Source: Pacificimonas pallii (lineage in GTDB: Bacteria; Pseudomonadota; Alphaproteobacteria; Sphingomonadales; Sphingomonadaceae). From it: a stretch of DNA of 64,000 nucleotides. Below the pieces are notes generated by a model that saw only the letters and a program-made list of their open reading frames with translations, was not told the DNA's origin and ran no database searches. Below are positions 55,157-64,000 of this stretch, piece after piece. Within the stretch, counting starts at the first letter, position 1, and every line of letters begins with the position of its first letter. The stretch spans positions 372,001 through 436,000 of the forward strand of contig NZ_JAGSPA010000003.1 of NCBI RefSeq assembly GCF_019204005.1. Reading direction: 5' to 3'. The position numbers were made by a program, and so were the translations under genes.

Positions 55157-56185
55157 ATGCGCGTCGACGATTTCGATTTCGACCTTCCCGAAGAGCGTAT
55201 CGCCCTGCGCCCCGTGGTTCCGCGCGACGCCGCGAAGATGCTTGTCGTCCGGCCGGACGCGTTTGAGGATCGCGGCGTGCGGGACCTGCCCGCGTGCCTC
55301 GCGCCGGGCGACACGCTCGTCTTCAACGACACCCGCGTCATCCCGGCGCAGTTGGCGGGACGGCGCGGCGAGGCGGGAATTGGCGTTACGCTGCATAAGC
55401 GGGAGGCTCAGGACGAGTGGCTTGCCTTTGTCCGCAACGCCCGGCGCCTGCGTATCGGCGATAGGGTTGTGTTCTCGGCAACGCTGTGCGCAGATGTGCT
55501 CGCAAAATCAGAGGGCGGCGAAGTCCACTTCCGGTTCCTATCGGATGGTCCTGTGGAGGCAGAGATCGCCGCGGCGGGTACGATGCCACTGCCCCCCTAT
55601 ATCGCATCGAAGCGTCCGACCGACGCGCGCGACGCGGACGATTATCAGACCATGTTCGCGCGGCGTGACGGCGCGGTGGCAGCGCCGACGGCCTCCCTTC
55701 ATTTCACCGATACCCTGATGGCGGATCTGAAGGCGCGCGGCGTTCATGTTGAGACCCTGACGCTTCATGTGGGTGCGGGCACATTTCTGCCTGTAAAGGT
55801 CGATGATACCGAAGATCATAAAATGCACAGCGAGTGGGGTGAACTCAGCGCCGCGGCGGCGGCCCGCCTCAACGAGCGCCGCGCCAGGGGCGGCCGCATC
55901 ATCCCGGCCGGCACGACCAGCCTGCGTGTTCTCGAAAGCGCCGCGCGGGAGGACGGCACGCTGGCGGCCTTTTGCGGGGATACCGACATTTTTATCACGC
56001 CGGGATACCGTTTCCGTACTATTGATGGTCTGCTGACAAATTTTCACCTTCCCCGCTCGACACTCTTTATGTTGGTCAGCGCGCTTATGGGAAAAACGCG
56101 GATGCATGCGGCCTATGCCTATGCGATACGTAACAAATATCGCTTCTATAGCTATGGTGACGCAAGCTTATTGCTTCCGAATTGA
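55157..56185 (+). CDS. queA: S-adenosylmethionine:tRNA ribosyltransferase-isomerase QueA
   Basis: A 342-residue enzyme that makes epoxyqueuosine in tRNA from the preQ1-modified base using SAM as ribosyl donor. Signature segments: [17 protein letters not shown] (start), [15 protein letters not shown] (about residue 52), PLPPYI (about residue 143), [11 protein letters not shown] (about residue 177) and [13 protein letters not shown]. The gene lies in a queuosine group with tgt, separated by a lipoprotein gene. Confidence 0.96.
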   Translation: MRVDDFDFDLPEERIALRPVVPRDAAKMLVVRPDAFEDRGVRDLPACLAPGDTLVFNDTRVIPAQLAGRRGEAGIGVTLHKREAQDEWLAFVRNARRLRIGDRVVFSATLCADVLAKSEGGEVHFRFLSDGPVEAEIAAAGTMPLPPYIASKRPTDARDADDYQTMFARRDGAVAAPTASLHFTDTLMADLKARGVHVETLTLHVGAGTFLPVKVDDTEDHKMHSEWGELSAAAAARLNERRARGGRIIPAGTTSLRVLESAAREDGTLAAFCGDTDIFITPGYRFRTIDGLLTNFHLPRSTLFMLVSALMGKTRMHAAYAYAIRNKYRFYSYGDASLLLPN

Positions 56186-56229
56186 CTTTTTCGCGAGATT
56201 CGGCATGCTGTGTTGACCAGCTAACACAG
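56182..56229 (+). promoter_or_regulatory. Promoter-like element with 7-bp inverted repeat before the lipoprotein gene
   Basis: A -35-like TTGACT (56182-56187, covering the queA stop) precedes CATGCT (56204-56209, spacer 16). Over and just past it lies a perfect inverted repeat, CTGTGTT (56208-56214) and AACACAG (56223-56229), with an 8-nt spacer. The geometry suggests an operator at the transcription start. The regulator is unknown. Confidence 0.4.
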
Positions 56230-56246
56230 AACGAGAGCGCGGAGTC

Positions 56247-56831
56247 ATGCAGATTACCACCATCTTGGCTCCTTTGTCCGCCCTACTGATTCTGGCGGCA
56301 TGCGATGCGGGATCGCCCAAAGCCTCTGCATCAGCAGCTGAAGAAAATGCCGATATCAGGTCACCAATGACCACGCGTATATCCCTCGATTTTCCGGGTT
56401 TCGACATGTCGATGGAGCTTCCCGGCGATCAGAAACCGATGGGCGATGTCGCGATCAACGGAGTCGCCTTTTATCCAGGGTCCATCATCAACTCGATGGC
56501 CGTCGAAGCCATGGGCGGCGTCGATGGCAATGGTCTCGTCACCATCGATTTTTCCGCACCGGCCGCTGTCGAGCGGGTCCGGCGACATTTCATCAGCGGC
56601 CTCGCCGATACTGAAGTTGTCCTTACCACCAGCGAACCGCGCGTGATCGAGGGGCTGGCGCGCGGCGGCGAACGCTTTCGCATCGAACTCGACATTGCGC
56701 CAGAGGCGACCGCGAGCGGACGCGTCACCATTCAAAAGGCGCTGACGAGCGCCCTCCCTGCGACCAGTCTTCCTACGACCAGCCTTCCTCCGGCCAGCTT
56801 TCCCGCGGTCGGCCTTCCCGCAGTCGAATAG
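56247..56831 (+). CDS. Lipoprotein of unknown function with C-terminal SLPxT-type repeats
   Basis: A 194-residue protein that I do not recognise. It has a lipoprotein signal peptide with lipobox LILAACD (Cys at residue 19). The middle (residues about 45-165) is a beta-rich domain. The C-terminus consists of imperfect five-residue repeats ([25 protein letters not shown]) encoded by 15-nt units, implying repeat expansion. It sits between queA and tgt. An inverted repeat overlies its promoter region. Confidence 0.72.
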   Translation: MQITTILAPLSALLILAACDAGSPKASASAAEENADIRSPMTTRISLDFPGFDMSMELPGDQKPMGDVAINGVAFYPGSIINSMAVEAMGGVDGNGLVTIDFSAPAAVERVRRHFISGLADTEVVLTTSEPRVIEGLARGGERFRIELDIAPEATASGRVTIQKALTSALPATSLPTTSLPPASFPAVGLPAVE

Positions 56832-56845
56832 CGTGCAGCCACGCC

Positions 56846-56888
56846 CGCAAGGCACCGCCTTGCGAAACCAGGCCTCCTGCGGCAGGGG
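56846..56888 (+). promoter_or_regulatory. Two hairpins in the tgt leader, one covering the SD
   Basis: The 65-nt gap before tgt contains CGCAAGGC-ACC-GCCTTGCG (56846-56864), a perfect 8-bp stem. It is followed by CTCCTG-CGG-CAGGGG (56874-56888), a 6-bp stem with one G-T pair. The second hairpin pairs the presumed tgt SD (AGGGG) with CTCCT. There is no T-tract. Translational control of tgt is possible; this is inference from sequence. Confidence 0.5.
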
Positions 56889-56896
56889 CCAGCGGC

Positions 56897-58024
56897 ATGA
56901 CCTCACGTTTCGATTTTCGCATTTCCGCCACTGATGGCCGCGCCCGCACCGGCACCATTTCCATGCGCCGCGGCCAGATCCGGACCCCTGCGTTCATGCC
57001 GGTTGGCACCGCGGCGACGGTAAAGGCGATGAAGCCGGAAACCGTCCGCCAGCTTGGCGCCGACATCATTCTTGGGAACACCTATCATCTGATGCTCCGC
57101 CCCGGCGACGAGCGCCTCGCACGGCTTGGCGGATTGCATGATTTCATGCGCTGGGACAGGCCCATCCTGACCGACTCCGGCGGCTTTCAGGTCATGAGCC
57201 TTTCCGAGCTTACCACGACGAGCGAGGACGGCGTCGCCTTCAAATCCCACCTCGACGGGTCACGTCACATGCTGTCGCCCGAACGCTCTATGGAGATCCA
57301 GCGCAATCTCGGCAGCGATATCGTCATGGCGTTTGACGAATGCACCAGCTGGCCCGTCGAAAAGGACGTCGCCGCGGCGTCCATGAACCGCTCCATGCGC
57401 TGGGCCGGGCGCAGCCGCGAGGGTTTCGACAGCGGCATGGAACATGCCAGCGGCGCGGCGCTCTTCGGAATTCAGCAGGGATCCATGTGGCCCGATCTCC
57501 GCCGTGAAAGCTCCGACGCGCTGCAGGCGGTCGGTTTCGATGGCTATGCCATTGGCGGTCTCGCCGTGGGCGAGGGCCAGGACCGGATGTTCGAGGTTCT
57601 GGACTATGCCCCCGGCCTTCTCCCCGCCGACAAGCCGCGCTACCTGATGGGCGTCGGCAAGCCCGATGATATTGTCGGCGCGGTGATGCGCGGCGTCGAC
57701 ATGTTCGACTGCGTGCTCCCCACACGCAGCGGCCGCACCGGACAGGCATTCACCCATGACGGCCCCATCAACATCCGCAACGCGAAATTCAGCGAAGACA
57801 AAACCCCGCTCGATTCGGACTGCGGCTGCGCCGTCTGCGCCGAATTCAGCCGCGCCTACCTCCACCACCTGATCCGCTCCGGAGAGATTCTCGGCGCCAT
57901 GCTGATGACAGAACATAATCTCTCTTTCTATCAACAGCTTATGTCAAAACTGCGCACGGCCATCGCGGAAAGTCGGCTCAATGCATTTTCCAGCGCATTC
58001 ATTGATCGTTACAGGCGTCACTGA
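56897..58024 (+). CDS. tgt: Queuine tRNA-ribosyltransferase Tgt
   Basis: A 375-residue enzyme that exchanges guanine-34 for preQ1 in the GUN-anticodon tRNAs. Motifs: catalytic Asp in [12 protein letters not shown] (about residue 92), [20 protein letters not shown] (about residue 218), the nucleophile region [10 protein letters not shown] (about residue 275) and the zinc site [18 protein letters not shown] (three Cys plus His). It works upstream of QueA in the pathway. Confidence 0.97.
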   Translation: MTSRFDFRISATDGRARTGTISMRRGQIRTPAFMPVGTAATVKAMKPETVRQLGADIILGNTYHLMLRPGDERLARLGGLHDFMRWDRPILTDSGGFQVMSLSELTTTSEDGVAFKSHLDGSRHMLSPERSMEIQRNLGSDIVMAFDECTSWPVEKDVAAASMNRSMRWAGRSREGFDSGMEHASGAALFGIQQGSMWPDLRRESSDALQAVGFDGYAIGGLAVGEGQDRMFEVLDYAPGLLPADKPRYLMGVGKPDDIVGAVMRGVDMFDCVLPTRSGRTGQAFTHDGPINIRNAKFSEDKTPLDSDCGCAVCAEFSRAYLHHLIRSGEILGAMLMTEHNLSFYQQLMSKLRTAIAESRLNAFSSAFIDRYRRH

Positions 58025-58086
58025 GACCTGCTGCGTGGCAATGGTCTTTGCGGCTAAATCACTTTGATTAAGCAAGGATATTGTGA

Positions 58087-61000
58087 ATGCTCCGAATTTT
58101 CATTCTCTTGCTGGCAATGGCGACAGGCAGTGCCGGGGCTTCGGAATCCTTAGAATTCGGGCCGGAGCCAAAATGGATTGCAACTGTCGAAGCGCCGACG
58201 GAGGCGACCGCCGCTACCAAAGGACAGGCGCTCGCCATTCGGCTGCTGGATAACCAACATCATTTTCGCGAAGATGGCGCGCTCGAAACCTTTCAGCACG
58301 TCGTTCTTCAAGTGAACGACGCCGCCGCGCTGCAGGCTGCGGGCACGGTCTCCGTCACGTGGCAGCCCGTTACACAGCGTGCGACGGTACATAAGGTCAA
58401 CGTGTACCGGGACGGCAACGTTATCGACGTTCTGGCGGGCGAGGCAAAATTTGAAACGCTGCAACGCGAAATACGCCTCGAACAGGGGTTCATCAGCGGC
58501 GACCTGACAGCAGTGCTCATGATTCCCGCTTTGCGCGTAGGCGACCGTATTGAGGTTCTGAGCAGCGTCATTCATCGCGACCCGGCCTTGAACGCACACA
58601 TGGAATTGCTTCCCGTGGTGCCTGTCGGCATGCTTGCCGACCGCATCCATATTCTGCTGTCATGGCCGCAGGGGCGTGACCGCAACCTCGCCATGGGTGC
58701 GGAATGGCGGACGGCGAAGCGCACGCGGATTGGCGACAGGGAAAGGTTAACCCTCGACATCGAGAGCGCGAATCTGCCCACGCTGCCCTTCGATGCGCCG
58801 GCGCGCTATCAACGCGAATTCGCAGTCGCAATTTCCGATCATCAGGGCTGGCACGCACTGTCCCGCATGTTTGCGCAAAGCTATGATGCGGCGGCCACCA
58901 TTGATGCCGGTACCCCCTTAAATGACATCGCAGCCGGCATTGAAGCTGAACATCGCAGCGACACGGCCCGTGCCGAAGCCGCCCTTCGACTGGTCCAGGG
59001 CGACGTTCGCTACCTCTTTCGAAACTATGACCTGGGTGGATTTACACCGCGCACGGCTGAGCAAGTGTGGGAAGACCGTCAGGGCGACTGCAAGGGAAAA
59101 TCGGTATTGCTCGTCGCGCTGCTGCGCCGCTTCGGCATCGAAGCCGATCCCGTCATGGTGCGGGCGATCGGGAGCGGCCTGACCGACATTGACGTCCCTG
59201 CCGCGTTCTGGTTCGATCATGTCATCGTCAGGGCGCGGATCGGCGATGAAACCTACTGGCTGGACGGGACTCGCATGGGCGATGACCTCGCTTCAGGATT
59301 GACGCCGCCGCCCTATCGCCATGTTCTGCCGATAACGACAGCTGGTAGCGAGCTTGTGACACTGCCTCAAGCGGCAACCGCCAAGCCGGCTGTGCTTACC
59401 ACGATCGACGTTGATATGAGTGCGGGCCTGGAGACCGACGCGGCGGTATCCGGCTCGATCGTCTACAGGGACGATCGAGCCCGTGGCCTTGACCTTGTCC
59501 TGCTGCAGGCAGGGGATGCCCGGCGGGAAGAAGTGCTCATGCAGTTCGCAGCATCGCAATTCAACTGGATCGATATCGACAGCGCGACGATCCTCGCAAA
59601 CGAAGCCGAAGGCACGAGCGGCGTGACGTTCACGGGAACGGTTGAGATCGACTGGAACCTGAAAGGACAGACGGGCTATTACAATGTGCCTTACTCCCGG
59701 CTCGGGCGGGACTTGGTGAAAAAGCGCCAGATCACTGGCCCTTATGCCGATATCCCCACGCAGGTTGAGGCGGAGCATGTTGCCAGCAAGGTAACGCTGC
59801 ATCTGCCGCCCGGTGAAGGCATATTCTCTCTTGATGGTGAGGTGAACATTGACCGAAACATCGGCCCGGCACGCTATCGGCGTCATGCTGAGCTGAATGG
59901 CAATGTTTTGACCTTGTCGCGATCGACGCAAATCGCACCCGCAGAACTCACACTTGCCGAAGCCAAAGCCGCCGACAAGGAAAGCGACGATTTATGGGCC
60001 GAGAGACTTCGCGTGCGGGTCGCGGGCCGTGCCATCCCCGTCATGGCGGGTAATGAGAATACGGGACCGGATCACGACATAAAAACCGCTCTGCTCGCTG
60101 ATAAACAGATTGATTGGAATGGACCGTATAGCTACCTGATTCAGCCTGAAGAGGCCGAAGATGTACTCCGCAAATTAGACGCGTTGGATGATGCTGCGGC
60201 TGAGACGGAGCCAGCGCTGTCAATGCGCGTTACATCGCTCTCGATACTCGGTCGCCAGGGCGATGCGGATGCTGCAAATGAACGTCTGCTGGCAGACTTT
60301 CCGCAATCGCGAAACGGGCTGCAATATCGTTTTGACCGTCTTTTCAGCGAGGCACGCTATCAGGATGCCGAGATCGTTGCAGACCGCATCATCCTCGCGC
60401 ATCCAGAGAGTGAGGCGGTCTACGCCAATCGAGCTGAAGTCCGTGCCGCGCAGCAAAATTACGTCGGCGCGGCGAGCGATGTCGCCATCCACCTTCGGCG
60501 ACAGCCTGACGATGTAAACGCTTACATATTCCAAGCCGACATATTGTCTCGTCTCGACCGCGTAGATGATGCGCTGGCAAGTGTCGACGCATGGCTGGCA
60601 AGTGATCCTTCAAATAATCACGCGCTCGCACTGAAGGCCAACCTCCTGGTCCACCTGGATGGAAAAGACGAAGCACGATCGCTGGCACGTCAAATCATAG
60701 GTGATGAGCTGGGCAATGGTGCCCTTCTGATCTTGAACTACAAACTTTGGGAGACGCCAAAGGAGCGTCGCGATGCGTTTTTCACGCTGGTTCAATCCGC
60801 TCCCCGAAGAGTTTTCGAGATCATGGAGGAATTCGACGCGATCCTCGCCGATCCCGACGTGCGTAACACTTACTTCCGCCACATTGCGGAGCAGGAGCAA
60901 AGGGTTGCAGGATCACCCGACGACGAGGACGAAACTGATCATATGTGGACTTATCCCTTTCTGCGCGCCATAGCTGGGGACCGTTCCGCCGCCGACGCGA

Positions 61001-61413
61001 TGCTCGCGAACGCAACCGACGCGCAGCGCGCAGAGATAGCAACATATTGGAACAATATATGCTGGAACCGCGCCACTGCAGGTACGCGCTTGCAAGAGGC
61101 GCGCATTGACTGTCAGCGGGCGCTCTCCATAAATCGGGATCCAGCATATCTGGACAGTCTTGCGCTCGTCGAACTCAGTAGCGACAAACCTGCCGCTGCG
61201 CTGTCGCTTTACGAAGAAGCGCTTGCAGAAACCGAATTTGCATACGCGCGCTTCGGGCGCGGTTTGGCGCTATTCGCCTTGGGCCGCGAGGCAGAGGCGA
61301 TTGTGGATATCGCCAAGGCGAAAGCGGAAGCGCCGACGATCGCAGAGAATTATCGGAAATATGCCGTCGTACTACCGGCGTTCATAGATGATGCCGAACA
61401 GGAAACAAAATAG
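58087..61413 (+). CDS. Exported DUF3857/transglutaminase/TPR protein
   Basis: A 1108-residue protein with a signal peptide (residues 1-18, ILLLAMATGSAGA). Residues about 60-260 resemble DUF3857. A transglutaminase-type domain follows with Cys in DRQGDCKGKSVLLVALLRRF (about residue 335), His in AFWFDHVIVRARIG and Asp in YWLDGTRM. The last 450 residues contain TPR-like helical repeats (for example VYANRAEVRAAQQNYVGAA). Such proteins are found beside polymer or cell-envelope genes; the substrate is unknown. No neighbour explains it here. Confidence 0.82.
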   Translation: MLRIFILLLAMATGSAGASESLEFGPEPKWIATVEAPTEATAATKGQALAIRLLDNQHHFREDGALETFQHVVLQVNDAAALQAAGTVSVTWQPVTQRATVHKVNVYRDGNVIDVLAGEAKFETLQREIRLEQGFISGDLTAVLMIPALRVGDRIEVLSSVIHRDPALNAHMELLPVVPVGMLADRIHILLSWPQGRDRNLAMGAEWRTAKRTRIGDRERLTLDIESANLPTLPFDAPARYQREFAVAISDHQGWHALSRMFAQSYDAAATIDAGTPLNDIAAGIEAEHRSDTARAEAALRLVQGDVRYLFRNYDLGGFTPRTAEQVWEDRQGDCKGKSVLLVALLRRFGIEADPVMVRAIGSGLTDIDVPAAFWFDHVIVRARIGDETYWLDGTRMGDDLASGLTPPPYRHVLPITTAGSELVTLPQAATAKPAVLTTIDVDMSAGLETDAAVSGSIVYRDDRARGLDLVLLQAGDARREEVLMQFAASQFNWIDIDSATILANEAEGTSGVTFTGTVEIDWNLKGQTGYYNVPYSRLGRDLVKKRQITGPYADIPTQVEAEHVASKVTLHLPPGEGIFSLDGEVNIDRNIGPARYRRHAELNGNVLTLSRSTQIAPAELTLAEAKAADKESDDLWAERLRVRVAGRAIPVMAGNENTGPDHDIKTALLADKQIDWNGPYSYLIQPEEAEDVLRKLDALDDAAAETEPALSMRVTSLSILGRQGDADAANERLLADFPQSRNGLQYRFDRLFSEARYQDAEIVADRIILAHPESEAVYANRAEVRAAQQNYVGAASDVAIHLRRQPDDVNAYIFQADILSRLDRVDDALASVDAWLASDPSNNHALALKANLLVHLDGKDEARSLARQIIGDELGNGALLILNYKLWETPKERRDAFFTLVQSAPRRVFEIMEEFDAILADPDVRNTYFRHIAEQEQRVAGSPDDEDETDHMWTYPFLRAIAGDRSAADAMLANATDAQRAEIATYWNNICWNRATAGTRLQEARIDCQRALSINRDPAYLDSLALVELSSDKPAAALSLYEEALAETEFAYARFGRGLALFALGREAEAIVDIAKAKAEAPTIAENYRKYAVVLPAFIDDAEQETK

Positions 61414-61553
61414 CGATATGTCGCTCGTCGAGATCGAAAAGCATGAGACCGGTCGCGCGGACAGCGCACGGGGAGCGGGCAAGGGCGCAGGGGTGGCACC
61501 TGCTGCCCGCCCGGGTTTCCCGCTACCGGCGGATTTCCCGATTTTCGTTCTGG

Positions 61554-62192
61554 CTATTTCCGCTCGGTCGGAACGCGCACGCGAATTGTCTTGCCGCTCA
61601 TGCCGGGGAAGTCCGTGAACATCGCCGTCACCAGGTTCGGCACCAGCTCGGGCAGATTGTCGCCGCGTGAATTCGCCTCGGCGCGCCCTTCGAACACCGG
61701 CTCGCCGCCCGGGCGGGTGATGTTCATGTCCAGAAACGAACTATATACGGTATAGCTGTAAACTTCGTCGTTGAAGCCGCCAAAGCCGCCATGGAAGAAC
61801 GGGTCGTAAAAGATCGGGCGGCGATAATAGCCGCGGCCATAATAATAGGGGTTCCCCCAACCATAAAACCCGCCGAACCGTGTGCCTGGACGGCTGGCAA
61901 TCTTCTCGCGGCCATCATTCACACCATAGTCGAGCGACACGATCATGGTCGCATCATCAGGGTTCGATACCTCGGTATAGCCCTGCGCATTCATTTGCGC
62001 CGCGACGTAGCGCGCGTAATTCTGAAACTCGAGGCTGTTGGTTTCCTCATCGCCCATGGCGACAATGGTGTAGCTTTCACCGGTTGGCGCGGGCAGGCGC
62101 TGGAACCGGCTGACATCGGCGGAGAATGACGATGCACAGGCGGACGTCAGCAGCAAGGCTCCTGCAAGAACGGCGGTCTTCATAAATTTCAT
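61554..62192 (-). CDS. DUF4136-domain lipoprotein
   Basis: A 212-residue lipoprotein with lipobox LLTSACA (Cys at about residue 19). The DUF4136 domain (about residues 30-205) has the usual VSRFQRLPAP, NLPELVPNLVTAMFTDFPG segments and a glycine/tyrosine-rich loop (YYYGRGYYRR). The function of DUF4136 is unknown. It converges with the DUF3857 gene and is followed by no operon partner. The intervening 140 bases hold no recognisable gene. Confidence 0.83.
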   Translation of the reverse strand: MKFMKTAVLAGALLLTSACASSFSADVSRFQRLPAPTGESYTIVAMGDEETNSLEFQNYARYVAAQMNAQGYTEVSNPDDATMIVSLDYGVNDGREKIASRPGTRFGGFYGWGNPYYYGRGYYRRPIFYDPFFHGGFGGFNDEVYSYTVYSSFLDMNITRPGGEPVFEGRAEANSRGDNLPELVPNLVTAMFTDFPGMSGKTIRVRVPTERK

Positions 62193-62310
62193 AACGCAAT
62201 TTCCTCTGCGGACATGATATCATACGTGCCCTAAGCGTCCATAGTTTTACCGGAATTGCGCTGAACGGTCGCTGAATAAGCACGATTCGTCGCCGCCAGT
62301 CTCGCCGCCG

Positions 62311-63324
62311 CTAGCCCTTCAGAAATCCGACCGCGCGTTTGGCTTCCTGCAGGATCGGCTCGGCGATGGCGTTCGCCTGCTGCGCGCCGCGATGCAATAT
62401 GCCATCCAGCGTCTTCTTGTCGCCTTTCAGCTCGCGGAACCGCTCGGCGATCGGGGCCAGCTTCTCCACCGCCAGCTCGCCAAGCGCTGGCTTGAAGACT
62501 CCGAATCCCTGCCCGCCAAATTCGCGCAGTACATCCGCCGCCGTCTGCCCGCTCAAAGCGGCATGGATATTGACCAGGTTCGCCGCCTCCGGACGCGCCG
62601 CAAGGCCCGCGACCTCCGACGGCAGCGCATCCGCATCCGTTTTCGCCTTTTTGAACTTGCGCATGATGGTGTCGCCATCGTCCAGCATGTTGATGCGCGA
62701 CATCTCGCTCGGATCGGATTTCGACATCTTCGCCGTCCCGTCGCGCAAGGACATCACCCGCGTCGCCGCCCCCTGGATGAAGGGTTCGGGAATGGGGAAA
62801 AGGTCGACGCCGAAGTCGCGGTTGAACTTCTCGGCAATGTCGCGCGCCAGCTCCAGATGCTGCTTCTGGTCTTCGCCGACGGGAACGTGCGTCGCCTTAT
62901 AGCCCAGGATGTCCGCCGCCATCAGCACCGGATAGACATAGAGGCCGGCGGACGCGCCCTCTTTGTCAGCGCCGGACTTGTCCTTGAACTGCGTCATCCG
63001 GTCGAGCCAGCCGATCCGTGCCACACAGTCCAATATCCACGTCAACTGCCCGTGCATCGGTACCGCGCTCTGGTGGAACAGGATCGCCTTGTCGGGATCG
63101 ACGCCCGACGCAATCAGCCCCGCCGTCAGCTCCCGCGTCGCCCGCGCGAGCGACTTTGGATCATGCTTCATGGTGATCGCATGCATATCGACGATGCAGA
63201 AAATGCACTCATGCGTTTCCTGCATCTTCACCCAGTTCATGATCGCACCCAGATAATTGCCAAGGTGCAGATCGCCCGTGGGCTGGATACCGGAAAATAC
63301 GCGGGGGTGCGGAGTGTCAGTCAT
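62311..63324 (-). CDS. trpS: Tryptophan--tRNA ligase
   Basis: A 337-residue class Ic aminoacyl-tRNA synthetase. Signature motifs are [17 protein letters not shown] (HIGH-type, about residue 12) and KMSKSDPS (about residue 197). The ATG at 63324 gives the family start ([12 protein letters not shown]). It follows murJ on the same strand (47-nt gap), an arrangement often seen in alphaproteobacteria. Confidence 0.96.
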   Translation of the reverse strand: MTDTPHPRVFSGIQPTGDLHLGNYLGAIMNWVKMQETHECIFCIVDMHAITMKHDPKSLARATRELTAGLIASGVDPDKAILFHQSAVPMHGQLTWILDCVARIGWLDRMTQFKDKSGADKEGASAGLYVYPVLMAADILGYKATHVPVGEDQKQHLELARDIAEKFNRDFGVDLFPIPEPFIQGAATRVMSLRDGTAKMSKSDPSEMSRINMLDDGDTIMRKFKKAKTDADALPSEVAGLAARPEAANLVNIHAALSGQTAADVLREFGGQGFGVFKPALGELAVEKLAPIAERFRELKGDKKTLDGILHRGAQQANAIAEPILQEAKRAVGFLKG

Positions 63325-63371
63325 GCGCTGTCGTCTCATTCAATGGGATTCTCAGGTCAACCCGGAACAGG

Positions 63372-64000
63372 TTAGGCGGCAGGCCGCTTGAATTTCGCCA
63401 ACTGCGCCTTGTCGAAGCCGCCAATGACGAACAGCGTCCCAAAATAGAGGGCCATGCCGCCGCCGACCAGTGCCGCGATGCTCCACATGCGCGTCAGGAT
63501 ACCGGCTGCGAAATTGCCGTCCAGCAGGCCGCGCAGCCACCACAGCAATGCCCCCATCAGGGCCGCGGCGGCGATCTGCTTCACTACGCGTCCCGCCACC
63601 ACTGTCGGCAGGCGGAAACGGTCGCTGCGGTGCAGGCCGATGTACAGCAGCACGCAGTTCAGCCACGCCGCACTCGCAGCGGCCGCCGGCAGGGCCACGA
63701 CCTCCAGGCGCTCGATCAGCAAAAGGATCAGGACAATGTTCGCCACCAGCGCCGCCAGCGCCGTATAAACCGGCGTCTTGGTATCGTCGCGCGCATAATA
63801 GCCGGGCGTGAACACCTTGATCAGCACATAGGCGGGCAGACCGGCGGACAGCGCCGCCATGACACTGGCGGTCATCGCCGCGTCCTCGGCCGTGAACCGC
63901 CCGCCCATGAAGATCCCAGCCACCAGCGGCTCGGCGCAGATGAACAGCGCCACCGCCGCCGGAATGGTCAGCAGCATGGAAAGTTCCAGCGCGGTCCCCA
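63372..64000 (-). CDS. murJ: Lipid II flippase MurJ, 3' part (truncated by the window edge)
   Basis: The reading frame is open to the end of the window, so the true start lies beyond 64000. The visible 209 residues are the C-terminal part of a MurJ/MviN flippase: TALELSMLLTIPAAVAL, GRFTAEDAAMTASVMAALS (pattern FTaeDt), KVFTPGYYARDDTKTP and further helices. MurJ flips lipid II across the inner membrane, linking to the dcw pathway at 13-31 kb. No frameshift is seen. Confidence 0.93.
   Translation of the reverse strand, partial: GTALELSMLLTIPAAVALFICAEPLVAGIFMGGRFTAEDAAMTASVMAALSAGLPAYVLIKVFTPGYYARDDTKTPVYTALAALVANIVLILLLIERLEVVALPAAAASAAWLNCVLLYIGLHRSDRFRLPTVVAGRVVKQIAAAALMGALLWWLRGLLDGNFAAGILTRMWSIAALVGGGMALYFGTLFVIGGFDKAQLAKFKRPAA

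Overview
The window is chromosomal, protein-coding DNA of high G+C content from an alphaproteobacterium, most likely of the order Sphingomonadales. The evidence is a PopZ-type (DUF2497) polar protein, a DksA that keeps only one zinc-finger cysteine, a TonB-dependent receptor with a DEIVVTAQRR-type TonB box, a VPAPGA-type PEP-CTERM protein, and GANTC (CcrM-type) sites in front of ftsZ. This placement is inferred from gene content; no database search was run. I found no phage, insertion sequence, CRISPR array, rRNA or resistance island. It is mostly core genome with a few accessory catabolic genes.

Layout. 1-1.4 kb: ygfZ, an L7/L12-like membrane protein and a 34-residue membrane peptide. 1.4-7.3 kb: a five-gene acyl-CoA catabolic operon on the minus strand (PhyH dioxygenase, MDR reductase, crotonase, two acyl-CoA dehydrogenases) with a divergent GntR regulator. 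7.3-13.1 kb: a YghU glutathione transferase, a dehydrogenase-like protein lacking its catalytic Tyr, tRNA-Cys, a pcm-tolC-popZ cassette and an AMACR-like racemase. 13.3-31.6 kb: a complete dcw division/cell-wall cluster on the minus strand (mraZ-rsmH-ftsL-ftsI-murE-murF-mraY-murD-ftsW-murG-murC-murB-ddl-ftsQ-ftsA-ftsZ), nearly every junction overlapping or a few bases long. Its leader has an array of 10-bp-spaced TGGGA repeats (putative MraZ boxes) and a DnaA-box pair.

31.9-51 kb: a proline-rich membrane protein, a thiolase-like protein without the active-site Cys, glpD, a DoxX protein, mmsA-ridA, sodB, dksA, an exported alkylsulfatase, a PEP-CTERM protein, purL, an iodotyrosine-deiodinase-like nitroreductase, bfd-bfr behind a Fur-like box, an Hpt protein, and small enzymes and a transporter. 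51-64 kb: a TonB-dependent receptor divergent from a D-2-hydroxyacid dehydrogenase, then the cyclophilin-queA-lipoprotein-tgt queuosine group, a DUF3857/transglutaminase/TPR protein, a DUF4136 lipoprotein, trpS, and the 3' part of murJ running off the window.

Two functional themes stand out. The first is peptidoglycan synthesis and division: the dcw cluster and murJ, with DnaA-, MraZ- and GANTC-type sites suggesting cell-cycle control. The second is oxidation of branched or alpha-hydroxylated acyl-CoAs: the PhyH operon, AMACR, the dienoyl-CoA-reductase-like SDR, the thiolase-like protein and mmsA. I found no clearly new multi-gene system. The most promising unexplained items are regulatory sites and several enzyme relatives lacking a catalytic residue.
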